Shown here: positions 51,956-61,321 of the stretch, piece by piece
Numbering within the stretch: the first letter of the stretch is position 1
How the letters are laid out: each line of letters begins with the position of its first letter
Assembly: GCA_964561545.1 (NCBI GenBank)
Contig: CAZLQF010000014.1
Span: forward strand, 1 to 64,000
Direction: 5' to 3'
Source of the DNA: CAZLQF01 sp964561545
GTDB lineage: Bacteria; Bacteroidota; Bacteroidia; CAILMK01; CAYYUA01
DNA: 64,000 nucleotides
Made by a program: the position numbers and the translations under genes
Notes under the pieces: generated by a model
Database searches by the model: none
What the model was told of the DNA's origin: nothing
What the model saw: only the letters and a program-made list of their open reading frames with translations

Positions 51956-52696
51956 TCAAAATTCAACAAAATCGAATCCATATTGCTTGGAGGCCTCCTC
52001 AAGCAGGGTTTGTTCTTTAAAATATTGATTATCAGGTTGTTGAAGAGATTTTTGAACAACAAACGACTGCAAAGCCTCATCAGGGAAAGGGTAGATGCAG
52101 GATTTGGCTTCTTCAGAAGGCAAATCCTTGTCAAGCCAGGCTTGCCGGTTTTCGGAATTTAAAATAGCCGGCATTCGGTGTTTGTTGGCTCCTTGGTTAT
52201 GAACTATTTTCAACAATTGATTGGCTTCTACGGTAATTAAGCAAGCCACCAACCGGGTTGCCCCTTCAATTTCCTGCTGTTTGTATATGCCGGCAACGGC
52301 AAATGGCTCATTCGATTTCATTTGAATGGCAAATGGAAGTTTACCAGCTGAAGTGGCCATCCACTCGTAAAACCGCGACATTAAAAATATACAGCGCTGC
52401 CCTTCTTGCCAAGGCCCTTTGAAGTTTTTCTTTTCGTCAATGCCTTCACTACGGGCATTGATAAACAATTTTTCTACGAGGTTTTGGGTTTTAGGATTGA
52501 ACACTTTTCCCTTGAACCCCCAATGAGCCAAATTGATGGATTTTGAACCTGAAGTAGTTACAACGGGCACATCTGTTGTAGGACGGACGTCATAAGTGGG
52601 TTTATAGTCTTTTCTTATTTCGTCCGAATAAAAGCTGGCGTTGAATTGCTCTTCAAGTTCTTGGGCCTGCCGATCGATACCAAATCTTCCGCACAT
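51956..52696 (-). CDS. SOS response-associated peptidase (YedK/HMCES family)
   Basis: A 246-residue SRAP-domain protein that forms a covalent thiazolidine crosslink with abasic sites in single-stranded DNA, shielding them. The catalytic C2 follows the initiator Met (MCGRFG) and becomes N-terminal after processing. INARSEGIDE, RFYEWMATSAGKLPF (the Glu of the family) and NKHRMPAIL (the active-site His) are all present. The start is fixed by the need for Cys at position 2. It stands alone on its strand. No LexA-like operator was recognised upstream. Confidence 0.93.
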   Translation of the reverse strand: MCGRFGIDRQAQELEEQFNASFYSDEIRKDYKPTYDVRPTTDVPVVTTSGSKSINLAHWGFKGKVFNPKTQNLVEKLFINARSEGIDEKKNFKGPWQEGQRCIFLMSRFYEWMATSAGKLPFAIQMKSNEPFAVAGIYKQQEIEGATRLVACLITVEANQLLKIVHNQGANKHRMPAILNSENRQAWLDKDLPSEEAKSCIYPFPDEALQSFVVQKSLQQPDNQYFKEQTLLEEASKQYGFDFVEF

Positions 52697-52868
52697 GCCT
52701 AAAAGTTTTATGTTCAGTTAAAGGTTAACGCAATAAAACAAACCCTGGTTAATAAATGTTGCATGAATAAGGACTTATAGTAAGCAAACCAACTTTAATT
52801 ACCTACGATGATTACTTAAAATAAAGTTGGTGCCATAGAGTGGCAATTTCTTTCGAATACATTTTTAG

Positions 52869-53516
52869 TCAAAAATGCCAATTAACCGATAAAAGCCGCA
52901 GGGGGTTTAAATAACGATGCGTAACACCTGAAACTTCCTCACCATTGTCATAAATAAGTTTAGCAAAGTTCGCATTGGCTTCTGCGGTAAAAGAGAAATT
53001 ATGATAAGGGAAAACCTGGACCCCAACGACCGGTCCAAAGCCAAATCCTTTAATTTTATAATGGTAATCCCGATCATCCCCAAGCATCCTACTTCTTCTT
53101 ATTCCGTCTGATTCACCAAAAGAAAAATAAAAGTCATTGCCGATAAAGGGTTGAACACTTCCTGAAAGCATTTTGAATTCCAAACCTGCACTTGCCACAA
53201 AACCCTTATACATCCCAAAATGATCTGTTTTATTTAATGCTTGATCAACATTGTCCCTGGATTCGTATTGTTCTTGGTAATCTGCTGCAAATCTGAAAGT
53301 GAATTGTTTTGAATACCTTTTGTAAACAATTCCACCCATAAGATTATGATTAAAGGCAGCACCGTTAACGTTCTCATCTGAATTAACAATATCATGGGGC
53401 ATTCTTAAACTGTAAAGATTGATCCCTATTTGATTCTTGAGGCTATCGGACGGCTGCTGCCCTGGTAGCTCCTGTGCAAAAATTAACAATGGTAAGATTG
53501 CAATGAATCGATACAT
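52869..53516 (-). CDS. hypothetical outer-membrane beta-barrel-like protein
   Basis: 215 residues: a signal peptide (1-19, cleavage near LPGQ) and a strand-rich remainder with aromatic alternation (FTFRFAADYQEQYE, FGPVVGVQVFPYHNFSFTAEA). It ends LLSVNWHF, again a terminal aromatic barrel signal. Small Bacteroidota outer-membrane proteins of this size are usually unassigned, and I do not recognise a family. It is divergent from the prolyl oligopeptidase gene. Confidence 0.68.
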   Translation of the reverse strand: MYRFIAILPLLIFAQELPGQQPSDSLKNQIGINLYSLRMPHDIVNSDENVNGAAFNHNLMGGIVYKRYSKQFTFRFAADYQEQYESRDNVDQALNKTDHFGMYKGFVASAGLEFKMLSGSVQPFIGNDFYFSFGESDGIRRSRMLGDDRDYHYKIKGFGFGPVVGVQVFPYHNFSFTAEANANFAKLIYDNGEEVSGVTHRYLNPLRLLSVNWHF

Positions 53517-53665
53517 AAGTATTGTTATTTAATCAAAAAAGATAGCTATATAACCGTCTGGCCTATTATCACGGCATTTAAAATCAATTTGTCTTAAAAT
53601 AATTAAGCGGATTTTAATAAAATTCATCCTCTAATTTATGCACAAAGTCCTGTTTAGCAAAATTT

Positions 53666-53700
53666 AAATGCCAATGAACCCGTAACTAAGATTGGCATTT
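53666..53700. repeat. perfect 10-bp inverted repeat
   Basis: AAATGCCAAT (53666-53675) and ATTGGCATTT (53691-53700) are exact complements around a 15-base loop, in the divergent gap ahead of the prolyl oligopeptidase gene. There is no T-run beside it, so an operator or 5' RNA structure is more likely than a terminator. Confidence 0.6.
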
Positions 53701-53795
53701 AGGCTTTGGTCAATAAAAAACTTATCAATGGTATTTTAAGGATGCTTAAAATTGTTCGGCTAAATATCTTTTAATTTGCTCTAAAAAGAGAATTC

Positions 53796-55913
53796 ATGCA
53801 CAAATTAGCTTTTTACTTACTGCCATGCTTGCTTTTGTTCGCTTGCCAGTCCAACAAACAAGAACAATTTGACCTTAATTATCCAGAAGCCCACAAAGTT
53901 GACACGGTTGATAATTATTTCGGGACTCAAGTAAAAGATCCCTATCGTTGGATGGAAAATCTTGACTCCGATACCTTAGAGCATTGGATTCAGAAAGAAA
54001 ACGAAATTTTTGATGGCTACATGGAACATGTAGGACTCAAAGATACCATTCAAAGCCAGCTTAGCAATATCTGGGATTATCCCAAGTATTCAAGCCCATT
54101 CCGAACAGCCAAGCATTATTTCTATTTTAAAAATTCCGGGCTAAAGGATCATTCCGTACTTTACAAGCTTGATAGTCTACATGATGAGCCAGAAGTGTTC
54201 CTGGACCCCAATACATTCTCTGAAGACGGAACGGTGGCTTTATCTAATACGCAGGTTTCCAACAATGGCAAGTACATGGCCTATTCCATCAGCAAATCCG
54301 GTTCTGACTGGAAAGAGCTATATGTTAAAAACATCCAATCCGGCAAAAAACTAGACGATCACTTAAAGTGGATCAAATTCTCAGGCATTAGCTGGAAAGG
54401 GGATGGCTTTTATTACAGCCGTTATGATGCACCAGAGGAAGATAAACACAGCAAGCAAAACAAGTTTCATAAGGTTTATTACCATAAGCTTGGCCAACCT
54501 CAAAACCGGGATCGTTTGGTATATCAAGACCAACAAAACCCCTTAAGGAATTTCTTTGCCCAAACTACGGAAGATGAAAGGTTCTTGATCATTAGTGCCT
54601 CTGAGGGAGCCAGCGGTAACAATGCGCTATATGTTAAAGATCTACGCAATCCCGGAAGGGGCTTTACCAAGATCATCAAGCACTTTAACAACAGCTATAG
54701 CGTCATTGGTAATATGAATGGCAAATTGTTGGTAAAAACCAACCAAAACGCCCCTAAAAATAAGCTGGTAAAAATCGATCCTAAGAAACCGGATACTTCC
54801 AATTGGCAAACATTGGTGCCTCAACAAGAGGAAGTCATGCAATCTGCCAGTTTGGCTGGCGGGCATATCCTCACCAAATACATGAAGGATGCCAGCTCGC
54901 TGCTAAAGGTATACCATCAGGATGGTTCATTTGCTCATCAAGTCGGTCTTCCTACCATAGGTTCTGTAAGTGGCTTTAGTGGAAGAAAACAAGATACCGT
55001 TGTTCATTTTAGTTTCCAATCGTTCAACTATCCCAACACGATTTACAGTTACAACATACGCACCAATGAGACGGTAATCTTTCGTGAATTTCAACTGGAT
55101 ATGAACCCGAATGATTACATAACCAAGCAAGTATTTTATGAGAGTGAGGATGGTACGGAAATACCTATGTTCATTGTTCACAAACGAGGTATAGACATGG
55201 ACGGCAAAAACCCGTGTTTGCTTTATGGTTATGGCGGTTTCAATATCAGTTTAAATCCGGAATTTGACATTTCGAGGTTTTACTTCCTTCAAAACGGTGG
55301 CGTTTTTGCCATGCCAAACCTTCGGGGTGGGGGTGAATATGGAGAAAAGTGGCACAAAGAAGGTATGCTGGACAACAAGCAAAATGTTTTTGACGACTTT
55401 ATTCATGCCGCCAAGTATTTGTTTAAAAAAGGTTATACGAACAAAGACCAAATCGCCATTTCCGGGCGTTCCAATGGCGGATTACTGGTGGGGGCCACCA
55501 TGATCCAAAAGCCTGAAATGTTTGAAGTAGCGCTTCCGGCCGTAGGGGTCATGGATATGTTGCGATACCATAAATTCACCATCGGTTGGGCCTGGGCTTC
55601 CGAATACGGTACAAGTGATGATTCAACCCAATTCCAATACCTTTACGATTATTCTCCCTACCACAATCTCAAGGAAGGTACTTGCTATCCGGCTACGTTG
55701 GTAACAACAGCCGATCACGATGACAGGGTGGTTCCAGCCCATTCCTTTAAATTCACTGCAAGGTTACAGGAATACCAGTCATGCGACAATCCTACGCTCA
55801 TCAGTATAGAAACCAAAGCCGGGCATGGAGCAGGGAAACCGGTCTCTAAAACCATTAAACAACAAGCGGAAAAATGGGCTTTTACGTTTGATCAACTGGG
55901 AATGGAACCTTAA
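53796..55913 (+). CDS. S9A prolyl oligopeptidase, predicted lipoprotein
   Basis: 705 residues. A lipobox (LLFAC, Cys at about residue 17) predicts a lipid-anchored envelope enzyme. A beta-propeller (about 70-430) precedes the alpha/beta-hydrolase domain. The catalytic serine is S559 in GRSNGG, with the Asp in DHDDRVVPAHS and the His in AGHGAGKP, all in the S9A arrangement. NLRGGGEYGEKWH is a further signature. It cleaves short peptides after proline. It is followed after 80 bases by a TonB receptor on the same strand; a link to peptide uptake is possible but unproven. Confidence 0.95.
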   Translation: MHKLAFYLLPCLLLFACQSNKQEQFDLNYPEAHKVDTVDNYFGTQVKDPYRWMENLDSDTLEHWIQKENEIFDGYMEHVGLKDTIQSQLSNIWDYPKYSSPFRTAKHYFYFKNSGLKDHSVLYKLDSLHDEPEVFLDPNTFSEDGTVALSNTQVSNNGKYMAYSISKSGSDWKELYVKNIQSGKKLDDHLKWIKFSGISWKGDGFYYSRYDAPEEDKHSKQNKFHKVYYHKLGQPQNRDRLVYQDQQNPLRNFFAQTTEDERFLIISASEGASGNNALYVKDLRNPGRGFTKIIKHFNNSYSVIGNMNGKLLVKTNQNAPKNKLVKIDPKKPDTSNWQTLVPQQEEVMQSASLAGGHILTKYMKDASSLLKVYHQDGSFAHQVGLPTIGSVSGFSGRKQDTVVHFSFQSFNYPNTIYSYNIRTNETVIFREFQLDMNPNDYITKQVFYESEDGTEIPMFIVHKRGIDMDGKNPCLLYGYGGFNISLNPEFDISRFYFLQNGGVFAMPNLRGGGEYGEKWHKEGMLDNKQNVFDDFIHAAKYLFKKGYTNKDQIAISGRSNGGLLVGATMIQKPEMFEVALPAVGVMDMLRYHKFTIGWAWASEYGTSDDSTQFQYLYDYSPYHNLKEGTCYPATLVTTADHDDRVVPAHSFKFTARLQEYQSCDNPTLISIETKAGHGAGKPVSKTIKQQAEKWAFTFDQLGMEP

Positions 55914-55993
55914 AGGAAATACTTTACTTTTTGAACTTGCTGAGTAATTTTATTTGATCATAACTGCTTTGCCAAGAATAATACAGTTGCTAT

Positions 55994-58279
55994 ATGGATG
56001 TTTACCTAAAAACCCTGATCTTGTCTATTGCAATATTATTAGGCCAACAAAATGGTTCTATTGCCCAAACCACCCTCCAAGGCAAAGTAATTGATGAAGT
56101 TAGTGAGGAGCCGGTGCAGGGTGCTAATGTTCAATCCTTAAAGCTTAATCGGCAAGCAGTTACGAATGCCAATGGGCAGTTTGAACTCAAGTTAACAGTA
56201 GCTAACGATACGCTCAAGATTTCCCATATAGGTTACGAAGCGAAGTATCTGGCAGCCAAAAAGGGAAGAAATAATACCTATGCACTGATGCCCACTTCCC
56301 TTAATAAGCAAGAAGTGAAGGTAGAAGCTTACGAAGAATCGATTCCCTTTGAAAATGTGGCTGGCGGCATGAATCTCCTCAATAAAAAGGACTTGCAACG
56401 GGATGCCGAAGTTAGTATGGTTTCATCGTTAAGCCGGGTGCCGGGTGTATTGTTTCAAAATGGTACCTTTTCTACTGGCAAGATGTCCATAAGAGGTATT
56501 GGATCAAGATCCCGATACACCACTACCAAGATTAAGGCCTACTACCAGGGGATTCCTATTACTACAGGAGAAGGAGTTACAACCATTGAGGATTTAGACC
56601 CTGAGCTAATGCAAAAAACAGCAATTCTCAAAGGGCCTTCATCCAGCATTTATGGCGCTGGATTGGGAGGTGTGGTGTTGTTAAGGCCCGATTATGGAGA
56701 ATCCGGACAATCATCCATCTCTCAAAAAACCATGATCGGATCTTTTGGGTTGTTTAAAAGTCATACGGCTTTCCAGCACAGCGAGGATGGTAGCCAATTT
56801 TCAGTCAATTACCTTAACACTCATAGTGATGGATGGCGTGATAACAGCACTTATGACAAGCACACCATCAATGCCAACGGAGCTTTTGATGTTGGTGAAG
56901 ATGCCCAACTTAACGTACTTGCATCTCATATTGAAACGAAGGGGTTCATTCCAAGTTCTCTTGATCAATCAACATTTAACAACAATCCTTCTGCGGCAGC
57001 AGAAAGCTGGGACAATGCCAAGGGCTATGAGGATTATAGCAAAACCTTGTTGGGCTTGTCTTTAAATGCTGAGGTGGCTCAGAACCTGCATCAAACCACC
57101 AGTATTTTTGGGCATTTTAAGCACAATGATGAACCACGTCCTTTTAATGTGCTTAGGGAGGGCAGGTTTTCCAGGGGTGCACGGACTAAATGGGCTTATA
57201 CCCCTACCATAGGGAATGTCCAATCTACTTTTATCGTGGGCGGTGAATACTTCAATGAATGGTACAAATGGCAAATATTTGAAAATGTAAATCGCTCAAT
57301 TGGGCCGCATATTAATGAAAATGAGCAATGGCGTACCTATCTAAATTTATACGCCAAGGGGAGTTTTTCTTTGAATACCGGCACCCGCATAACCGCTGGC
57401 GTTAATTACAACCATACCAATTACGAATTGACTGATCTTTACATAGATACCGTTAACCAAACCGGTGATTATTCATTTAACCCAATAATTTCACCTCGAT
57501 TGGGGATCAGCCAAGCGATAACTGATCAAATCCATGTATTTGCATCCGTAAGCCATGGTTTTTCGACCCCAAGTGTTTCAGAGACTTTAACACCTCAAGG
57601 GCAGCTCAATTCGGATGTTGAACCAGAGCATGGATGGAGCTATGAGTTAGGTTCCAGGGGCCAATTGTTCAACCATCTTTACTACAACTTAACCCTATTC
57701 CGGATGGACTTGGAGGACAAGTTGGTTGCGCAACGGGTTGCGCCTGACGCTTATATTGGGGTTAATGCCGGAGCTACCGGGCATGAGGGGTTTGAGTTAA
57801 CCACTGGTTATCACTTGGTTACTGGAAGTTCTGCTTTCCAATACGTGCATCCTTATTTAAATTATACCTATGGGAATTACCGTTTTGAGGAGTTTCAGGA
57901 TGAAGGTAAAGTCTATGATGGCAATCGCTTAACGGGTACTACCCCTCACCAACTTACTGCTGGCCTCGATGTGCGGGGGCCTTGGGGGCTTTATACCAAC
58001 CTTGTTTACGAATACCAGGATGAATTGGTCATGAACGATGCCAACACTGAGTTTGCCGAATCCTATGGCTTATTAAACGGTAAATTGGGAATTGAAAGGC
58101 AATTTGGCAACTGGCAATTCAACTTCTATGCCGGCCTCAATAACATACTGGATGAACACTACGCGGCTATGACGGTGGTCAATGCACCTGGTTTTGGCGG
58201 GCCGCCCCGTTATTATTATCCCGGTAAGCCGCAGAATTATTATACAGGATTGAAGATCAAGTATTTAATTGGTAATTAA
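55994..58279 (+). CDS. TonB-dependent outer-membrane receptor
   Basis: 761 residues. A signal peptide (1-24) is followed by a carboxypeptidase-regulatory-like domain (about 28-105; LQGKVIDEVSEEPVQGANV), a plug domain (about 115-235; VSSLSRVPGVLFQ, IRGIGSRSRYTTTKI), and a 22-strand-type barrel ending in LKIKYLIGN. No SusD-like gene is adjacent, so a polysaccharide SusC role is unlikely. The C-terminal NNILDEHYAAM and PRYYYPG blocks resemble iron/siderophore receptors of the FecA-like group. The substrate is not shown. It converges with aroK, six bases apart. Confidence 0.92.
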   Translation: MDVYLKTLILSIAILLGQQNGSIAQTTLQGKVIDEVSEEPVQGANVQSLKLNRQAVTNANGQFELKLTVANDTLKISHIGYEAKYLAAKKGRNNTYALMPTSLNKQEVKVEAYEESIPFENVAGGMNLLNKKDLQRDAEVSMVSSLSRVPGVLFQNGTFSTGKMSIRGIGSRSRYTTTKIKAYYQGIPITTGEGVTTIEDLDPELMQKTAILKGPSSSIYGAGLGGVVLLRPDYGESGQSSISQKTMIGSFGLFKSHTAFQHSEDGSQFSVNYLNTHSDGWRDNSTYDKHTINANGAFDVGEDAQLNVLASHIETKGFIPSSLDQSTFNNNPSAAAESWDNAKGYEDYSKTLLGLSLNAEVAQNLHQTTSIFGHFKHNDEPRPFNVLREGRFSRGARTKWAYTPTIGNVQSTFIVGGEYFNEWYKWQIFENVNRSIGPHINENEQWRTYLNLYAKGSFSLNTGTRITAGVNYNHTNYELTDLYIDTVNQTGDYSFNPIISPRLGISQAITDQIHVFASVSHGFSTPSVSETLTPQGQLNSDVEPEHGWSYELGSRGQLFNHLYYNLTLFRMDLEDKLVAQRVAPDAYIGVNAGATGHEGFELTTGYHLVTGSSAFQYVHPYLNYTYGNYRFEEFQDEGKVYDGNRLTGTTPHQLTAGLDVRGPWGLYTNLVYEYQDELVMNDANTEFAESYGLLNGKLGIERQFGNWQFNFYAGLNNILDEHYAAMTVVNAPGFGGPPRYYYPGKPQNYYTGLKIKYLIGN

Positions 58280-58285
58280 TAGGTT

Positions 58286-58789
58286 CTATCTTGTCGTCAA
58301 TTGATCTTTTAAAATGGTGGGTTTTAGATGTTGTGGGTCAATGATAATGTCCGCTTGCATGTAGTAATAAGCCCTTTCGAACATTTTGGTGTGGATGAAG
58401 TCCTCAAGTTCATCTTCATCCATTCCTTGGATCAAAGGCCTTGAATCCTGTTGAGATTGGAGGTTTTTAAAAAGCGTTTCTGTTTCTAATTTCAGGTGGA
58501 TGGTGGTTCCATGTTCCTTCATCCACTGCATGTTATCGTGGTAGCAAGGAGCACCACCACCTGTTGATATGATCTGGTTCTCTTTGCCGCCCAATTCCCT
58601 TAACATATCGCGTTCCAGGATCCTGAAATAGGCTTCTCCCTGGCTTTCAAAAATGGTACTGATCGACATGCCTGTTCTTTGTTCGATCAGTTGATCAAGG
58701 TCCACAAAATCTATGTTCATTTGCTTTGCAAGCCGCTCGCCATAAGTTGATTTGCCGCTCCCCATGAAGCCTACTAAAAAAATATTCAT
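58286..58789 (-). CDS. aroK: shikimate kinase
   Basis: A 167-residue P-loop kinase that phosphorylates shikimate in the aromatic amino acid pathway. GFMGSGKS (7-14) is the Walker A loop, DLDQLIEQRTGMSI (DxD for Mg and shikimate) follows, then ISTGGGAPCY with the GGG shikimate loop, and DSRPLI holds the lid Arg. It is the usual length. No other aro gene is nearby. Confidence 0.94.
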   Translation of the reverse strand: MNIFLVGFMGSGKSTYGERLAKQMNIDFVDLDQLIEQRTGMSISTIFESQGEAYFRILERDMLRELGGKENQIISTGGGAPCYHDNMQWMKEHGTTIHLKLETETLFKNLQSQQDSRPLIQGMDEDELEDFIHTKMFERAYYYMQADIIIDPQHLKPTILKDQLTTR

Positions 58790-58890
58790 TCTTGGTTGTT
58801 TAAAATTTAGTGCAGTAAGGGTAAAATTGAATCTTAGAGATCAAAAAACCCGGTATCAGCCCAAGTTATTATTGATTTTTTAGGTTGCTT

Positions 58891-59289
58891 TTAGTCGTTT
58901 TGAACCTGACCTTTAATGTGCAAGGTTTTTTCACTGCCAAAAGGAACGTTGGTAATGATTTTAATCGATTTATCAAACTTTCCTTTTTTACCAGAGGCGT
59001 CAAAAACTGCTTTAATCTTGCCGGATTCTCCAGGTTCGATGGGTTGTTTGGGCCATTCAGGCGTTGTACATCCGCATGACGGGTTGACGTCCTGAATTAC
59101 CAAGGGTCCATCGCCTGTATTTTCAAACGTAAATTCGTGAACTGCTTTTTCTTCCGAGGAAATGACCCCAAAGTCATACTTTTTGGTTTCAAATTTGATT
59201 TTGGGTTCGCCTTTAGATTGAAACTCTTGGGCTTGACCCATTGTAATAACGCCTACCAGGCAAAAAGTGAGAACAAGCAGCTTTTTCAT
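58891..59289 (-). CDS. DUF1573 exported protein
   Basis: 132 residues: a signal peptide (1-20, near MGQAQ) and one DUF1573 Ig-like domain. YDFGVISSEEKAVHEFTFENTG opens the domain, followed by VNPSCGCTTPEWPKQPIEPGESG with the conserved CGC motif. Such ASPM/SPD-2/Hydin-like domains are common in the periplasm of Bacteroidota, and their role is not known. It is divergent from the dehydrogenase gene downstream on the plus strand. Confidence 0.87.
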   Translation of the reverse strand: MKKLLVLTFCLVGVITMGQAQEFQSKGEPKIKFETKKYDFGVISSEEKAVHEFTFENTGDGPLVIQDVNPSCGCTTPEWPKQPIEPGESGKIKAVFDASGKKGKFDKSIKIITNVPFGSEKTLHIKGQVQND

Positions 59290-59319
59290 AACTTTTTATT
59301 TTTAGGTTTACAGCTAAAA

Positions 59320-59327
59320 CAAATTTA
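59320..59327 (-). promoter_or_regulatory. candidate -7 box for the DUF1573 gene
   Basis: TAAATTTG on the minus strand is an exact TAnnTTTG match about 30 bases ahead of the ATG. A -33 element at normal spacing was not found. Confidence 0.4.
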
Positions 59328-59427
59328 ATTTTTATAATGGCTTTGAAATAGGTGCAAAGATCTTGCCTAATGAGTAAAAAGACTACATAACCATTGAAAA
59401 GAAACAATATGAACAAATAAAACGCTT

Positions 59428-60309
59428 ATGAAAATTGGGTTTATTGGATTAGGGATCATGGGAAGTCGCATGGCTCAGCAGCTCCTGCAAGCTGGTTATG
59501 AAATGGTGGTTTACAACCGCAGCGAGGAAAAAACTGAACCTTTGAAAGAAGTAGGTGCTCAAACAGCAGCATCCCCTGCTGAAGTGGCGAAAAATACGGA
59601 TATACTTATTACCATGTTGGCCAACCCGGAAGCAGTGGAGGTTTCCGCCTTTGGTGAAAATGGTTTCCTTGAGGTCATGAACGAGAACATGCTATGGGTA
59701 GATTGCAGTACCGTGAATCCATCTTTTACGCAAAAGATGGTTGAGTCCGTAAAGGCCCGTAATTTACGGATGGTGGATGCGCCAGTGGCAGGCTCTAAAA
59801 TCCCTGCTGAACGCGGGGAATTGGTGTTTTTAGTAGGTGGAAGCGATGGTGATGTGGCCTTTGTTCAGCCTATACTGGAAGATATGGGCAAAGCCATCAA
59901 CCATGTAGGTACTCATGGCCAGGGTTCTGCTATGAAGATGGTGATCAATCTGCTTTTAGGCCAGTCGATGGCTGCATTTTCTGAGGCGATGCGCTTTGGA
60001 GAAGCTTTGGGCATCCATCAGGACCAACTGTTACAAAGTTTATTAGGTGGTCCGGTGACGGCTCCTTTTCTTCAAGCTAAAAAGAATCATATCCAGGAGG
60101 CCAATTATGAAGTTGAATTTCCTTTGAAATGGATGCGCAAAGATTTGCATTTAGTAGCGCAGTCAGCCTATGAAGCCAATGTGCCATTGGTAGCTACCAA
60201 TACCGTGAAGGAAGTTTATGCCGGCGCTAATCAAGCAGGATGGGGCGACCTGGACTTTTCAGCCATTTACCAATATTTGAAAGCTAATAGCATTGAATCA
60301 AACCAATAG
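59428..60309 (+). CDS. NAD(P)-dependent beta-hydroxyacid dehydrogenase
   Basis: 293 residues of the 3-hydroxyisobutyrate dehydrogenase / glyoxylate-succinic-semialdehyde reductase family. GFIGLGIMGSRMAQQL is the cofactor loop, DAPVAGSKIPAERG the substrate-binding segment, and GSAMKMVINLL carries the catalytic Lys. Whether it prefers NADH or NADPH, and which hydroxyacid it uses, cannot be read directly; the Asn-Arg-Ser after the second strand (VYNRSEEK) suggests NADP. It is monocistronic by context. Confidence 0.9.
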   Translation: MKIGFIGLGIMGSRMAQQLLQAGYEMVVYNRSEEKTEPLKEVGAQTAASPAEVAKNTDILITMLANPEAVEVSAFGENGFLEVMNENMLWVDCSTVNPSFTQKMVESVKARNLRMVDAPVAGSKIPAERGELVFLVGGSDGDVAFVQPILEDMGKAINHVGTHGQGSAMKMVINLLLGQSMAAFSEAMRFGEALGIHQDQLLQSLLGGPVTAPFLQAKKNHIQEANYEVEFPLKWMRKDLHLVAQSAYEANVPLVATNTVKEVYAGANQAGWGDLDFSAIYQYLKANSIESNQ

Positions 60310-60505
60310 CAACAAGATCGCAGAATGGTGAACCATGCTTTTAAGCAAAGTTTCCATTAAAGTCATTTTTAATTGGTTAGTAGGGGGTATTGAAGTTTAA
60401 GCCCCACAAAGCCTCCAAAAGAAGAGGATTTTGGTTGCTTTGTTTGCATGGATCAATAATAGTTGCTTATCAATAAAAATTAGCTGTAACTTCTTTTAGG
60501 AATGG

Positions 60506-60513
60506 TAATTTTG
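60506..60513 (+). promoter_or_regulatory. TAnnTTTG box overlapping the rsmA GTG codon
   Basis: TAATTTTG ends on the first base of the GTG at 60513. If it is the real -7 box, transcription begins near 60519 and translation must start later. No TTTG element is clear at the expected spacing, so support is partial. Confidence 0.35.
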
Positions 60514-61316
60514 TGAGTTTAAAGGATAGTGGTTTGCATCTTCCTAAAGGCAAGCAACAATACGGGCAGCATTTTTTAAGTGATCCGAATTATGCCCGGA
60601 AGGTCCTTGAAGCTATTGATCAGGATTTAAAGAACGTTAATTGCTTGTTTGAAGTGGGGCCGGGAAAAGGGGTTCTTACAACGCATTTTCAAAATTTACC
60701 AACCATTGATTTTTATCCAGTGGAAATTGACCAGCCAATGGTTGATTACCTAACCCACCATTGTCCAACCATTGCTGACCAGATCATCAAAGCGGATTTC
60801 CTGAAATTGGGTATAACACAAACATGCCCAAATAGGCAAATAGGTATCATAGGCAATTTTCCTTACAACATTTCCAGCCAGATTGTCTTCAAAGTCCTTA
60901 ATAACAGAAGCGCTGTAGAATTGATGACGGGTATGTTTCAAAAAGAAGTGGGGGAGCGCATTGCAGCCCAACCGGGTAGTAAAACTTATGGGATTTTGAG
61001 TGTTTTAACTCAGGCCTTTTACGAAGTTAAGCTGCTATTTAAAGTGCCGCCAGGTGCTTTTGCACCACCCCCCAAGGTTTGGTCGGTGGTGATCAAAATG
61101 CGCAAGAAAGCCACGGAACCCTTTATTCAGGATACTGATGTATTTTTTGATGTAGTAAAAACGGCCTTCAACCAAAGGCGTAAGATGCTTAGGAATGCCT
61201 TAAAGAAATATGAAGCCGGATTTGCCCAAATTAATCCAAAACTCTTGCACCTAAGGGCTGAACAATTGCGTGTAGAAGATTTTGTCGAGTTTAGTAACCA
61301 AGTGGCAACTAGCTAA
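60513..61316 (+). CDS. rsmA: 16S rRNA dimethyladenosine transferase (KsgA)
   Basis: A 267-residue enzyme that dimethylates A1518 and A1519 of 16S rRNA. YGQHFLSDPN is the LGQHFL motif, LFEVGPGKGVLTTHF is motif I, and IGNFPYNISSQIV holds NFPY, the NLPY-type catalytic motif. FNQRRKMLRNALK is the C-terminal RNA-contact block. The start is uncertain. GTG at 60513 is covered by a promoter-like box, whereas TTG at 60534 would give a protein starting ten codons before GQHFL, normal for the family. Confidence 0.95.
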   Translation: MSLKDSGLHLPKGKQQYGQHFLSDPNYARKVLEAIDQDLKNVNCLFEVGPGKGVLTTHFQNLPTIDFYPVEIDQPMVDYLTHHCPTIADQIIKADFLKLGITQTCPNRQIGIIGNFPYNISSQIVFKVLNNRSAVELMTGMFQKEVGERIAAQPGSKTYGILSVLTQAFYEVKLLFKVPPGAFAPPPKVWSVVIKMRKKATEPFIQDTDVFFDVVKTAFNQRRKMLRNALKKYEAGFAQINPKLLHLRAEQLRVEDFVEFSNQVATS

Positions 61317-61321
61317 TAAAT

